From Candidatus Nanopelagicales bacterium (GTDB taxonomy: Bacteria > Actinomycetota > Actinomycetes > S36-B12 > CAIYMF01): a DNA stretch of 36,614 nt. The notes under the pieces were generated by a model. The model was given only the letters and a program-made list of their open reading frames with translations, did no database searches and was not told the DNA's origin. This document shows, piece by piece, positions 16,068 to 28,522 of the stretch (position 1 is its first letter; each line of letters begins with the position of its first letter). A program made the position numbers and the translations under genes. The stretch lies in the NCBI GenBank assembly GCA_025456065.1, contig JALOLH010000043.1:1-36614 (forward strand), in the 5' to 3' direction.

Positions 16068-17564
16068 TCATCGACGGTGCCGGTCCGGGCCGGCCCATCC
16101 GGCCATGCGGCCGATCGCGTCGAGGGCGCGCAGGCGCTCCTCGACGGCGTCGCGCGTCCCGGGCAGGCACACCAGGACGATCCGGTCGCGGACCTTCAGC
16201 CGGGTGAGGGTATCGGGCACGATGGGGCGACCGGACCGCACCACCAGCGAGACCAGGGCCCCGTGCGGCAGGCCCAGGTCGCGGATGTCCAGGCCCCGCA
16301 GCCGCGAGTCCGGCCCGACGACCGTGGTGATGATCTCGCCCTGCACCTCGTCCAGGGGGGCGGCATCGATCTCGAGCGTGTGCGGCCCGCCCGCGGTGAC
16401 ACCCAGGGCCCGCGCGGCCCTGGGGATCAGCGGCCCCTGGATCGCGGTGAACACCACGACCAGCACGAAGACGATGTCGAAGAGGTAGGCGGTGCCGAAC
16501 AGCCCGGCCGACACCGGGATGGTGGCCACCACGATGGGCACGGCGCCGCGCAGGCCCGCGACGGACAGGAACGCCTGCTCCCGCCAGGGGATCCGGAACG
16601 GCGTGGCGCAGGCGATCACGGACAGGGGCCGGGCGACCAGCAGCAGCACCCCGCCGACCACCAGCGCCGGGACGATGGCGGCGGGCAGCCGGCTGGGGCT
16701 CGACAGCAGGCCGAGCATCACGAACAGGCCGATCTGCGCCAGCCAGCCCACGCCGTCGGCGAACGAGCGCGTGGCGCGCAGGTGCGGCAGCCGGGCGTTG
16801 CCGAACCAGAGCCCGGCGACGTAGACGGCCAGCAGCCCGCTGACCTGCAGCACGGAGCCGGCCGCGTACGCCAGCACCATGAGCGCGAACGCGGTGATCG
16901 GGTACAGGCCCGCGGCCGGCAGCGCGAGGCGGCGCAGGAGCCACTCGCCGACGGCGCCGGTCGCCAGCCCCAGCAGCAGCCCGCCGGCCAGCTGCGCGAC
17001 GATCAGGACCACGGTGACCGGCCAGGGCTGCGTGCCCCAGGCCGGTGAGGTGACCAGTGCCACCAGGACGACCACCGGCGGGTCGTTGAAGCCCGACTCG
17101 GCCTCGAGGATGGCCGCCGGGCGGCGCGCCAGGGGGACCCGGCGCAGGATGGAGAACACTGCCGCCGCGTCCGTCGAGCTCACGATCGCACCCATGAGGA
17201 CTGCGGTCCGGGCATCGAACCCGAGCAGGATCGCGGTGGCCGCGGCGACCACCCCGACGGAGATGCCGACGCCCAGGGTCGCCAGGACCGAGGCGATCCC
17301 GAGCGCGGGCCGGATGTCGCTCCAGCGCGTTGACAAGCCCCCGGACGCCAGGATGACGGCCAGTGCCAGCAGCCCCAGGTTCTGGGTCAGCACGACGTCG
17401 GAGAACTGCAGGCCGAGGCCGGCCTCGCCGATGGCCACGCCCAGGCCGAGGAACACGAGCAGCGCGGGCACCGAGGTGCGGGCCACCAGCCGGGCGCCGA
17501 CCACGCCGACCAGCAGGATGCCCATGCCGGCCACCAGCGCCCAGTTGAACGAGATGGTGTCCAC
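16068..17564 (-). CDS. CPA1-type cation/proton antiporter with C-terminal RCK_C domain
   Basis: Membrane antiporter of 498 aa exchanging K+ or Na+ for protons. About 12 hydrophobic helices fill residues 5-400, with conserved SSTDAAAVFSIL and AESGFNDPPVVVLVAL motifs (the paired Asp residues of CPA-type exchangers) and FLSVAGLRGAVPIVVAT. A soluble TrkA-C-like domain (about 405-480, EIITTVVGPDSRLRGLDIRDLGLP..LKVRDRIVLVCLPG) follows, as in NhaP2/CvrA K+/H+ antiporters. The start is GTG at 17564; no upstream in-frame start matches the family. A likely -10 lies at 17621-17616. It is convergent with ettA. NhaP2-like K+/H+ exchange is the best guess, but ion specificity cannot be read from sequence. 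Confidence 0.92.
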   Translation of the reverse strand: MDTISFNWALVAGMGILLVGVVGARLVARTSVPALLVFLGLGVAIGEAGLGLQFSDVVLTQNLGLLALAVILASGGLSTRWSDIRPALGIASVLATLGVGISVGVVAAATAILLGFDARTAVLMGAIVSSTDAAAVFSILRRVPLARRPAAILEAESGFNDPPVVVLVALVTSPAWGTQPWPVTVVLIVAQLAGGLLLGLATGAVGEWLLRRLALPAAGLYPITAFALMVLAYAAGSVLQVSGLLAVYVAGLWFGNARLPHLRATRSFADGVGWLAQIGLFVMLGLLSSPSRLPAAIVPALVVGGVLLLVARPLSVIACATPFRIPWREQAFLSVAGLRGAVPIVVATIPVSAGLFGTAYLFDIVFVLVVVFTAIQGPLIPRAARALGVTAGGPHTLEIDAAPLDEVQGEIITTVVGPDSRLRGLDIRDLGLPHGALVSLVVRSGRPIVPDTLTRLKVRDRIVLVCLPGTRDAVEERLRALDAIGRMAGWAGPDRHRR

Positions 17565-17615
17565 AGCGGCGTCCTGGTCTGCTCCGGCCGGCCAAGCCTT
17601 CGGGGTGTTCCCGTG

Positions 17616-17621
17616 ACTCTA
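17616..17621 (-). promoter_or_regulatory. Candidate -10 for the antiporter gene
   Basis: TAGAGT on the minus strand, 51 nt before the GTG at 17564. This predicts a leadered transcript. No clear -35 is seen. Confidence 0.35.
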
Positions 17622-17763
17622 GCGAGACGCCCCCCGCCGAGACCGGGTGCGCAGCGCGGCGCGCGGCATGGTGCGTCCCGGGCGCCGCGCTGACCGGGCG
17701 CCGGGCAACCGGGGACGCCGGTACGGGGACGCCCGCGGGCCCACGGGCCAGGACGAGGCGGGG

Positions 17764-20681
<2,918 letters not shown>

Positions 20682-20928
20682 GCCGAGCAGGCTGCCATCG
20701 GTCGCAGGCTGTGTCCTGACGTGCCACCGACCCACGTGCTGGCCCACGTCGGGTCGCCGCCCCCGACGCCGGCCACCGCCGCGTCGCACCCGGCCGGCCG
20801 CGTGCCGCGCGTGACCGGGGCGGCAGGAGCACACTGGGCACCGCCGCCGGCGCCCCCGGCGGCGGGCCGCCGTACGAGCGACCTGCTCCCCGCGGCTGCC
20901 CCTTCCCCATCCACCCGGGAGGATCCCC

Positions 20929-21542
<614 letters not shown>

Positions 21543-21561
<19 letters not shown>

Positions 21562-21707
21562 ACCGGGGGCACCTCGCGCGGCTCCTGCACCGGGGGCACC
21601 TCGCGCGGCTCCTGAGCCCGGGGGCACCTCGCGCGGCTCCTGCACCGGGGGCACCTCGCGCGGCTCCTGAGCCCGGGGGCACCTCGCGCGGCTCCTGAGC
21701 CCGGGGG
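21543..21707. repeat. Six tandem copies of a 27/28-bp repeat overlapping a gene end
   Basis: The 18-bp core CACCTCGCGCGGCTCCTG is perfectly repeated at 21543, 21570, 21597, 21625, 21652 and 21680. Cores are separated by 9- or 10-bp spacers of three kinds (AACCGGGGG, CACCGGGGG, AGCCCGGGGG). Periods are 27, 27, 28, 27 and 28. The first core encodes the last codons of the cysteine hydrolase; the rest fill the gap before the transporter promoter. No inverted repeat large enough to be a terminator is apparent, and no CRISPR-like unique spacers are present. Confidence 0.95.
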
Positions 21708-21766
21708 CGGGCCGTTCGCCCGGGGGCGGGGGACCTCCGCCGGCCGGTTGACCGATTCGCCCGACC

Positions 21767-21772
21767 TAGGCT
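21767..21772 (+). promoter_or_regulatory. Candidate leaderless -10 for the AAE-type transporter
   Basis: TAGGCT lies 8 nt before the GTG at 21781. The same hexamer and spacing occur before the MscS gene at 28287. It decides the GTG start. Confidence 0.5.
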
Positions 21773-21780
21773 GACCGGTC

Positions 21781-23364
21781 GTGGACGTCGTCGGACTGCT
21801 CGTCGAGGAACCCCTGATCCTGCTGTTCGCGGTCCTCGCCGCCGGCTCGGCGATCGGCGCTGTCCGGTTCGGCAGCTTCTCGTTCGGCTCGGCAGCGGTG
21901 CTGTTCACCGGCCTGGCCGCGTCGGCCTACGACCCCGCGCTGGTGATTCCGCGCATCGTGGGCGTCCTCGGACTGGCGATCTTCGCCTACGGCGTGGGGG
22001 TGAGCAGCGGCCCGCAGTTCTTCCACGTGCTGCGCAACTACCGCGTCGCGGTCGTCCTGGTCGTGGGGGTGCTGCTGGTGGCGGCCGCGGTCGCCGTGGG
22101 GATGGGCCGGCTGCTCGACCTGTCCGGGCCGACCGTGGCCGGCATGTACGCCGGCGCGCTGACGAACACCCCGGCGCTGGCCGCCGCCATCGACGGGCTG
22201 GGCACCGACGAGCCGACGGTGGGCTACTCGGTGAGCTACGTCGGCGGCGTGCTCGGGATGGTCGCCGCGGTCGCCCTGCTCGGGGTGGCCCGGCTGCCGC
22301 ACGCGCAGGAGGTGGCTGCGGCCGACGCCCCACCGCCGGAGCTGGTCCACCAGACGATCCGCGTGACTGTCGACGACGCGCCGATGCTGGGCACGATCGT
22401 CGAGGAGGGCCATGTGATCTTCTCGCGCACCGAGCGGGACGGGGTCGTGCGGGTGGCCACCGACGCGTTCCAGCCGCAGCCCGGCGACTGCGTGGCCGTC
22501 ATCGGGCCGCAGGAGGCGGTCGACGGGGTGACCGCCCGGCTGGGCAGGCGCAGCACCACCTACCTCGCCCTGGACCGCGGCACGCTGGACTTCCGCCGCA
22601 TCGCGGTCTCCAGCCACGACGTCGCGGGGCGCACGATCGCCGACCTGCGGCTGCCGCGCCGGTTCGGTGCGACCGCCACCCGGGTGCGCCGGGGCGACAT
22701 CGACCTGCTGGCCACCGACGACCTCGTGCTGCAGGTCGGTGACCGGGTGCGCGTCGTGGCCCCGCGCGAGCGGCTGCCGGAGGTGGCCCGGCTGCTCGGC
22801 GACTCCGAGCGGGCCACGGGCGAGCTGGACCCGACCGGCTTCGCCCTGGGCCTCACCCTCGGCCTGCTGCTGGGCGTGGTGGCCATCGAGCTGCCCGGCG
22901 GCGCGACGGTGGAGCTCGGCCTGGCCGGCGGCCCGCTCATCGTGGGGCTCCTGCTGGGCCGGGTGCAGCGCACCGGTCCACTCATCTGGGCGCTGCCGTT
23001 CCCGGCGGCGACCGCGCTGAACCAGCTGGGGATCCTGCTGTTCCTCGCCTACGCCGGCACGAACGCCGGCGACGACCTCGTGGCCGCCATGCGCACCGAC
23101 CAGGGGGTGCGGATCCTCGCCGGCGGCCTGGTGGTGACGACCGTGGCCGCCTTCGCGCTCACGATGCTCGGCCCGCTGCTGGCCGGGATCGCCGGACCAC
23201 GGCTGGCCGGTGTCATCGCCGGGTTCCAGACCCAGCCCGCGGTCCTGTCGTTCGCCAACGAGCGGACCGGAGCGGACCCGCGCGTGAACCTCGGGTACGC
23301 CCTGGCCTACCCGGTGGCGATGATCGTCAAGGTGCTCGTGGCACCGGTCATCGGCCGGTTGTAG
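21781..23364 (+). CDS. AAE-family (aspartate:alanine exchanger-like) transporter with two TrkA-C domains
   Basis: Inner-membrane protein of 527 aa. The N-terminal membrane block (about 1-180; LGLAIFAYGVGVSSGPQFF, ALTNTPALAAAIDGLG) and the C-terminal membrane block (about 345-527; GLLLGVVAIELPGG, GGPLIVGLLLGRVQRTG, LNQLGILLFLAYAGTNAG, AGFQTQPAVLSFANERTG) flank two soluble TrkA-C/RCK_C domains (about 200-275 and 285-340). This is the layout of AspT/YbjL/YidE proteins. The two membrane blocks are related halves in this family. The substrate is not known, since most homologues outside AspT are uncharacterised. The start is GTG at 21781, fixed by TAGGCT 8 nt upstream; no ribosome site is present. 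It is convergent with the alpha-glucosidase gene 28 bp away. Confidence 0.92.
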   Translation: MDVVGLLVEEPLILLFAVLAAGSAIGAVRFGSFSFGSAAVLFTGLAASAYDPALVIPRIVGVLGLAIFAYGVGVSSGPQFFHVLRNYRVAVVLVVGVLLVAAAVAVGMGRLLDLSGPTVAGMYAGALTNTPALAAAIDGLGTDEPTVGYSVSYVGGVLGMVAAVALLGVARLPHAQEVAAADAPPPELVHQTIRVTVDDAPMLGTIVEEGHVIFSRTERDGVVRVATDAFQPQPGDCVAVIGPQEAVDGVTARLGRRSTTYLALDRGTLDFRRIAVSSHDVAGRTIADLRLPRRFGATATRVRRGDIDLLATDDLVLQVGDRVRVVAPRERLPEVARLLGDSERATGELDPTGFALGLTLGLLLGVVAIELPGGATVELGLAGGPLIVGLLLGRVQRTGPLIWALPFPAATALNQLGILLFLAYAGTNAGDDLVAAMRTDQGVRILAGGLVVTTVAAFALTMLGPLLAGIAGPRLAGVIAGFQTQPAVLSFANERTGADPRVNLGYALAYPVAMIVKVLVAPVIGRL

Positions 23365-23392
23365 CGGCCGGCAGGGCCCCGGGCCGCGCGGC

Positions 23393-25081
23393 TCAGCGCA
23401 GCCAGGCCGCGGTGTCCGGCGGCAGCAGGAACCCCCCGTCGGGGGCGACCGCGAGCTCGGCGCCGCTGGTGAGGACGACCGTGGTCGCCTCGACCACCGC
23501 CGTGGCGTCGCCGAGGTTCATCGCGACCAGCACGTGCGGGTCCGTGTCGCCGGCGGGGCGGCGCAGCACCAGGCAGTGCGCGTCCGGTGCCGACATCCAC
23601 TCGAGGTCGCCGTCGCCGAGCGCCTGCTCGACCCGGCGCAGCCGCAGGGCCCGTCGGGTCAGCTCGAGCATCGAGGTGGGATCGCCCGTCTGGGCCGCGA
23701 CGCTGATCGACCCCCAGTCCGCCGGCATGGGCAGCCAGGACGTCCCGCTCGTGGAGAACCCGAAGGCGGGCCCCTCCGTCGTCCAGGGCATCGGCACCCG
23801 GCTGCCGTCGCGGTAGCCCTCGGCCCCGTGCGTGCGGCGGAAGGCCGGATCCTCGCGGCACTCCGCCGGCAGGTCGAGGACCTCCGGCAGCGCCAGCTCC
23901 TGCCCCTGGTAGAGGTAGGCCGAGCCGGGCAGGCCGAGCATGAAGACCAGGGCGGCGCGTGCCCGGGCCACGCCGCGGGCGTCGTCGGGCTGCACGGCGG
24001 GCAGCTGGGCGGTGTTGCTCGTGGGCAGCCGCGCGCCGACGGCCTCGAGGCCGAACCGCGTGCGCACCCGTGGCACGTCGTGGTTCTCCAGCACCCACGT
24101 CGTCGGCGCCCCGACCAGGCCCGCCTCGTACACCGAGTGGTCGATGATCCGGCGCAGGACGGGGCCGTCCCAGGGCGCCTTGAGGTGGTGGAAGTTGAAG
24201 GCGGTGTGCAGCTCGTCGGGGCGCAGGTACGCGGCGTGCGCCTGCGCGCTGGAGACCCAGACCTCGCCGACGAACGCGCGTGGTGGGCTGTACTGGTTGG
24301 CCACCCGGCGCCACTCGCGCCAGATCGCGTGCACCCCGGGCTGGTCCCACATGGGTTCGGGCTCCACCTCGCCGGGCAGCATCGCGTGCCGGTCGACGTG
24401 CCTGGTCGACTCCGGGTAGCCCGGTGCCTTCACCAGCCCCATCGCGACGTCGATGCGGAAGCCGTCGACTCCCCGGTCGAACCAGAACCGCAGCGTCTCG
24501 ACGAACTCGGCGTGGACGTCCGGGTGGTCCCAGTTGAGGTCGGGCTGGGAGGCGTCGAACAGGTGGAGGTACCACCAGCCGGTGGGTTCGCCGTCGGGGC
24601 CCGGGACCGGGCTCCACGCCCCGCCCCCGAACACCGACTCCCAGCCGTTCGGCGGCTTGGAGCCGTCGTCGCGGCCGGGCACGCAGTGGTAGCGCGCCCA
24701 GGCGTCGGAGCCCGGCCCGCCGGCGAGCAGCTCCTGGAAGAACCGGTGCTCGGTCGAGGTGTGGTTCGGGACGATGTCGACGATCACCTTCAGGCCCAGG
24801 TCGTGGGCCTCGTCGACCAGCGCCGTCGCCGTCGCGACGTCGCCGAACATCGGGTCGATGTCGCGGTAGTCCGCGACGTCGTAGCCGCCGTCGGCCTGGG
24901 GGGAGCGGTACCACGGCGAGAACCAGACGGCGTCGACGCCGAGGCGGGCCAGGTGCGCCAGGTGGGCGCGGATGCCGGCGATGTCGCCGAACCCGTCGCC
25001 GTCACCGTCGGCCCAGGACTTCGGGTAGATCTGGTAGATGACGGCGTTGCGCCACCAGTCGGCGTCGTTGGTGATGGGCAC
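23393..25081 (-). CDS. GH13 alpha-glucosidase / oligo-alpha-glucosidase
   Basis: Cytoplasmic alpha-amylase-family enzyme of 562 aa hydrolysing (or transferring from) alpha-glucosides such as maltose, isomaltose or trehalose-type sugars. The (beta/alpha)8 barrel starts at WWRNAVIYQIYPKSWAD and includes DIVPNHTS (region I), GFRIDVA with nucleophile Asp211, GEVW with acid Glu273 and ENHD with Asp335. A C-terminal beta-sandwich closes the protein. DGDGDGFGDIAGI near the N-terminus is the calcium-type loop common in GH13 glucosidases. The start is GTG at 25081 with GGAGG 10 nt upstream. It is divergent from glbO (67 bp). The alpha-glucosidase-glbO pairing resembles aglA-glbO of M. tuberculosis, so aglA orthology is likely, but exact linkage preference is not decided by sequence. 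Confidence 0.95.
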   Translation of the reverse strand: MPITNDADWWRNAVIYQIYPKSWADGDGDGFGDIAGIRAHLAHLARLGVDAVWFSPWYRSPQADGGYDVADYRDIDPMFGDVATATALVDEAHDLGLKVIVDIVPNHTSTEHRFFQELLAGGPGSDAWARYHCVPGRDDGSKPPNGWESVFGGGAWSPVPGPDGEPTGWWYLHLFDASQPDLNWDHPDVHAEFVETLRFWFDRGVDGFRIDVAMGLVKAPGYPESTRHVDRHAMLPGEVEPEPMWDQPGVHAIWREWRRVANQYSPPRAFVGEVWVSSAQAHAAYLRPDELHTAFNFHHLKAPWDGPVLRRIIDHSVYEAGLVGAPTTWVLENHDVPRVRTRFGLEAVGARLPTSNTAQLPAVQPDDARGVARARAALVFMLGLPGSAYLYQGQELALPEVLDLPAECREDPAFRRTHGAEGYRDGSRVPMPWTTEGPAFGFSTSGTSWLPMPADWGSISVAAQTGDPTSMLELTRRALRLRRVEQALGDGDLEWMSAPDAHCLVLRRPAGDTDPHVLVAMNLGDATAVVEATTVVLTSGAELAVAPDGGFLLPPDTAAWLR

Positions 25082-25136
25082 GAGGACGCATCCTCCCCTC
25101 TCCGGGGCGTGTTCGTCACGTGGCGCCCGGCGGGGC

Positions 25137-25142
25137 TAGATT
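25137..25142 (+). promoter_or_regulatory. Candidate leaderless -10 for glbO
   Basis: TAGATT lies 6 nt before the GTG at 25149, with no ribosome site between. It lies in the 67-bp divergent region shared with the alpha-glucosidase gene. Confidence 0.5.
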
Positions 25143-25148
25143 CGCGGG

Positions 25149-25589
25149 GTGGACGCCAGCACCCCGCCGCCGGCCGCGGCACCGCGGCCGCAGACCCCGT
25201 TCGAGCGCTTCGGCGGCCACGACTTCTTCGACCTGCTCATCGCACGGTTCTACGCCGGGGTGGCCGCCGATCCCGTGCTGCGCCCCATGTACCCCGACCA
25301 GGACCTCGGCCCGGCCGCCGAGCGGCTGCAGCTGTTCCTCGAGCAGTACTGGGGCGGGCCGACCACCTACTCCCAGGAGCGCGGGCACCCGCGGCTGCGG
25401 ATGCGCCACGCGCCGTTCCCCGTCGACGGGGCGGCGCACGACGCCTGGCTGCGGCACATGCGGGCCGCGCTGGACGAGTGCGCGGCCGAGTTCGACCTGC
25501 GCGCGGAGGACGAGCACGAGCTGTGGGACTACCTGACCCGCGCCGCCTTCTCCATGGTGAACACCGAGCCGTACCCCGGTCCGGCCTGA
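25149..25589 (+). CDS. glbO: Truncated haemoglobin, group II (GlbO type)
   Basis: Haem-binding 2-over-2 globin of 146 aa that binds oxygen or NO in the cytoplasm or at the membrane. Key positions of M. tuberculosis trHbO are all present with an offset of 12: Tyr35 (B10), Tyr48 (CD1), proximal His87 (F8, in RMRHAPF) and Trp100 (G8). The QYWGGPTTYSQERGHPRLRMRHAPF stretch is the group II hallmark. The first 17 residues are a Pro/Ala-rich extension. The start is GTG at 25149, supported by TAGATT 6 nt upstream. It is convergent with the SDR gene. Detoxification of reactive oxygen or nitrogen species is the family role; no direct regulatory site is visible. Confidence 0.95.
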   Translation: MDASTPPPAAAPRPQTPFERFGGHDFFDLLIARFYAGVAADPVLRPMYPDQDLGPAAERLQLFLEQYWGGPTTYSQERGHPRLRMRHAPFPVDGAAHDAWLRHMRAALDECAAEFDLRAEDEHELWDYLTRAAFSMVNTEPYPGPA

Positions 25590-25638
25590 CCGGTCGCACG
25601 TCCGCCCAGGGGCACCAGGGCTGGCACCGTGCGTCCGC

Positions 25639-27195
25639 TCAGGTGCGCCCGGGGGCGCCGGCCCGACCGGCCGGCGCGGTGCCACGGTCGCGGCGCACGG
25701 CCTCGGCGGCGATCCGGCGCACCATCGCGGGGAACACCACGCCGTGGAAGGGCACGACCGCGTACCAGTAGGCGTTGCCGGCCAGGCCGCGGGGGAAGAA
25801 GGTGGCGCGCTGCCGCAGCGTCGCACGGCGTGCCCCGTCCGCCGGCTCCCCGGGCGCCGGGGCCACGTGGAACTCCAGCCACGCCAGGCCGGGCACCTTC
25901 ATCTCGGCGCGCAGGCGCAGCAGCCGGCCCGGCACGACCTCCTCGACCCGCCAGAAGTCGCACGCCTCGCCGACGTGCAGCTCGGTCGGATGCCGCCGGC
26001 CGCGGCGCAGGCCGGGGCCGCCGATCAGCCGGTCGAACCCACCGCGCAGCTCCCACGCCCACGGCAGCGAGTACCAGCCCTGCTCGCCCCCGATCGAGGC
26101 GACCACCGACCAGACGGCTTCGGGGGAGGCGGGCACCTCGATGGTGCGGTCGTCGGTGTGCAGCGTGCCGCCGGCCCAGTCCGGATCCGAGGGCATCGGG
26201 TCGCTCGGCGCGCCCGGGGGCGAGGCGTCCGACCAGCGGGTCGCCACGTCGGCGTCCTTGACCCGCTGCAGCGCCAGGCGGACCGCGTCGTCGAACCCGA
26301 GCAGCCCGCCCGGCGGGTCGGGGATCCACCGGCGGATGTCGTCCTCGGCGCACACCACCTCGTTGCGCAGCGACGCGACCAGCGGCCGGGCGACGGCGCT
26401 GGGCACCGGGGTGACCAGGCCCACCCAGCGCGCGGACAGCTCGGGCTGCAGCACCGAGACCGGCAGGATCCGGCGGCGCTTCAGCCCGGCCACCGCGGCG
26501 AACCGCTGCATCATCTCCTCGTAGGTCAGGACCTCGGGGCCGCCGATGTCGAAGGCGCGGTTGACCTCGGGGGGCAGCTCGGCGCAGGCGACGAGGTAGC
26601 GCAGCACGTCGCGGATCGCGATCGGCTGGATCCGGGTGCGCACCCACCGCGGCGTGACCATGACCGGCAGGCGCTCGGTCAGGTAGCGCATCATCTCGAA
26701 CGACAGCGAGCCCGAGCCGATCACCGTGCCGGCGCCCAGCGCGACCGTCGGGACGCCGGAGTCCAGCAGGATCCGACCCACCTCGGCGCGCGAGCGCAGG
26801 TGCTCGGAGAGCTGCTCGCCCTCCGGCGCCATGCCGCCCAGGTACACGATCCGCCCCAGCCCGGCTGCCCGTGCCGCGGCGGCGAAGGTGCGGGCCACGC
26901 GGACCTCGATCGCGTCGAAGTCGGCGCCGGTGCCGATGGCGTGGACCAGGTAGTAGGCGACGTCGACGTCGGCCATCGCCACGGCCAGCGCGGCAGCATC
27001 GCCCGCGTCACCCTGGACCACCTCGACCGCACCGCGCCACGGCAGGTCGCGCAGCTTGTCCGGCGAGCGGGCGAGCACACGTACGCGATACCCCGCCCGC
27101 AGCAGCTCGGGCACCAGGCGCCCGCCGACGTACCCGGTCGCGCCGGTCACGAGGCAGCGCTTCGGCTCGCCTGCGGGGTCCGTGGGCTGCGTCAC
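25639..27195 (-). CDS. SDR-family NAD(P)-binding protein with DUF2867 domain
   Basis: Protein of 518 aa. The N-terminal atypical short-chain dehydrogenase/NmrA-like Rossmann domain (about 10-325) has CLVTGATGYVGGRLVPELL as dinucleotide-binding motif and YLVHAIGTG, IVYLGGMAPEGEQLSEHLRSR, DIGGPEVLTYEEMM. The C-terminal DUF2867 domain (about 345-500) is a START-like fold containing GGFDRLIGGPGLRRGRRHP, DFWRVEEVVPGRLLRLRAEMKVPG and a final hydrophobic FFPRGLAGNAYWYAVVPFHGVVF. This fusion is widespread in actinobacteria, but the substrate is unknown; quinone or lipid chemistry has been guessed for such proteins. The start is GTG at 27195 with GAGACT 6 nt upstream, fitting a leaderless transcript. 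It lies 60 bp downstream of the MscS gene on the same strand. Confidence 0.9.
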   Translation of the reverse strand: MTQPTDPAGEPKRCLVTGATGYVGGRLVPELLRAGYRVRVLARSPDKLRDLPWRGAVEVVQGDAGDAAALAVAMADVDVAYYLVHAIGTGADFDAIEVRVARTFAAAARAAGLGRIVYLGGMAPEGEQLSEHLRSRAEVGRILLDSGVPTVALGAGTVIGSGSLSFEMMRYLTERLPVMVTPRWVRTRIQPIAIRDVLRYLVACAELPPEVNRAFDIGGPEVLTYEEMMQRFAAVAGLKRRRILPVSVLQPELSARWVGLVTPVPSAVARPLVASLRNEVVCAEDDIRRWIPDPPGGLLGFDDAVRLALQRVKDADVATRWSDASPPGAPSDPMPSDPDWAGGTLHTDDRTIEVPASPEAVWSVVASIGGEQGWYSLPWAWELRGGFDRLIGGPGLRRGRRHPTELHVGEACDFWRVEEVVPGRLLRLRAEMKVPGLAWLEFHVAPAPGEPADGARRATLRQRATFFPRGLAGNAYWYAVVPFHGVVFPAMVRRIAAEAVRRDRGTAPAGRAGAPGRT

Positions 27196-27201
27196 GGGGC
27201 C

Positions 27202-27207
27202 AGTCTC
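27202..27207 (-). promoter_or_regulatory. Candidate leaderless -10 for the SDR-DUF2867 gene
   Basis: GAGACT on the minus strand, 6 nt before the GTG at 27195. It suggests the gene has its own promoter in the 60-bp gap after the MscS gene. Confidence 0.35.
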
Positions 27208-27255
27208 GCCGCCCGGGCCACGCCCGCAACCGGGGGGGCGGGCGGCGGGCGTCGC

Positions 27256-28287
27256 TCAGCGAGCGGGCGCGGCCGGCGGCGGGCTGCCCGGGGGCAGCGG
27301 GGTCCCGTCCGGACCGAACTGCACCGGCCGCACCAGGACCGGCACCACGACGCCGTTGCGGTCGAAGGCCACCTTGAGCCGCTCGCGCAGCTCGCGCGTC
27401 AGCGGCACCTGCTGGCTGGCCCGCGCCTTGGCCACGATGCGCACGTAGACGGCCTCGCCGGACACCGCGTCCACGCCAGCGAACGTGGGTCGACCCAGCA
27501 TCATCCGGCTGGTCTCCGGGTCGTTGGCCATCTCGGTGCCGACCTCGGTCACGATCCGGCGCAGCTGCTCGAGGTTCGCGTCGTAGGCCACCGGGATCAC
27601 CGCGGAGGCCATCGTCCAGCCCTGCGACTGGTTGGCCACGCGCAGGATCTCGCCGTTGCGCACGTACCAGACCACACCGGTCATGTCGCGGATGCGGGTG
27701 ATCCGCAACGTCACCTCCTCGACGTTGCCGATCACCGGGCCCACGTCCACGAGGTCACCCACGCCGTACTGGTCCTCCACGATGAGGAAGAACCCGGAGA
27801 GGTAGTCCTTCACCAGCGTCTGCGCCCCGAAGCCGAGGGCCACGCCGAGCACGCCGGCGCTGGCGATGAGCGGGGCGATGTTCACCCCGAGCTCGGTGAG
27901 GGCCAGCAGCACCGCCGTGCCCCAGATGAGCAGGGCGAAGGCGCTGCGCAGCAGCTGGCCGACCGCCCTGGCCCGCTGCTCGCGGCGCTGCGACATGATC
28001 ATCGCCTGCAGCTCGACGGTCTCCTCGGGGTTGTCCACCAGGGAGTCCGCCCGGCTGTGGCCGGAGGCGATCCAGCGCTTCACCGCGCGATTGATGATGC
28101 GCGCCACGAGCAGGTGCAGCAGCGCGGCGACGACGATGATGAGACCGACCGTGAGCCCGATGCCCCAGAACCCGTCCCACCAGTTCTCCGGCGCCGCGTC
28201 CGCGAGGGGCTGCACGAGGGCGGCGGCGGGCTCGGCGAGGGCGTGCCCCAGGGCGGCGGCGGGGTCGGCGGCGGGGTGGGCGATCAC
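27256..28287 (-). CDS. Mechanosensitive ion channel, MscS family
   Basis: Membrane channel of 343 aa opening under membrane tension to release solutes on hypo-osmotic shock. Hydrophobic helices lie at about 35-60 (GIGLTVGLIIVVAALLHLLVA), 115-135 and 140-165; the pore helix is followed by GVALGFGAQTLVKDYLSGFFLIVEDQYGVGDLVDVG, the MscS beta-domain hallmark, and by a C-terminal alpha/beta domain. It ends in a Pro-rich tail. GTG at 28287 is preferred to a start 60 codons upstream: the extra residues are Arg/Pro-rich antisense-like sequence, and TAGGCT lies 8 nt before the GTG. It is divergent from malQ (235 bp between starts). Confidence 0.93.
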   Translation of the reverse strand: MIAHPAADPAAALGHALAEPAAALVQPLADAAPENWWDGFWGIGLTVGLIIVVAALLHLLVARIINRAVKRWIASGHSRADSLVDNPEETVELQAMIMSQRREQRARAVGQLLRSAFALLIWGTAVLLALTELGVNIAPLIASAGVLGVALGFGAQTLVKDYLSGFFLIVEDQYGVGDLVDVGPVIGNVEEVTLRITRIRDMTGVVWYVRNGEILRVANQSQGWTMASAVIPVAYDANLEQLRRIVTEVGTEMANDPETSRMMLGRPTFAGVDAVSGEAVYVRIVAKARASQQVPLTRELRERLKVAFDRNGVVVPVLVRPVQFGPDGTPLPPGSPPPAAPAR

Positions 28288-28295
28288 GGCTGCTG

Positions 28296-28301
28296 AGCCT
28301 A
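28296..28301 (-). promoter_or_regulatory. Candidate leaderless -10 for the MscS gene
   Basis: TAGGCT on the minus strand, 8 nt before the GTG at 28287. It has the same hexamer, spacing and start codon as the AAE-type transporter gene. Confidence 0.5.
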
Positions 28302-28416
28302 CGGCGTGGCGGCGCGGGGAGGTCCGCGGCGTGGCCGGGCGGCGGGCCGACGGCGACCCGGCCGGGGTCCGCGTCTCGGGTGGCCGACCGGCGCGCGGTG
28401 GCCACGCGCCAGCCCG

Positions 28417-28422
28417 TAGCCT
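28417..28422 (+). promoter_or_regulatory. Candidate -10 for malQ
   Basis: TAGCCT, about 100 nt before the ATG at 28523, in the 235-bp divergent region. It would give a leadered transcript using the GGGAGG ribosome site at 28511-28516. Confidence 0.35.
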
Positions 28423-28522
28423 GACCCTCCGGAGCCCCGTCCGCCGGCTGCCGGCCCGCCGCGCCACCGCGTGCCAGCGTCACCGACCGGGACCCGCCGC
28501 ATCGTCCACTGGGAGGCACGCC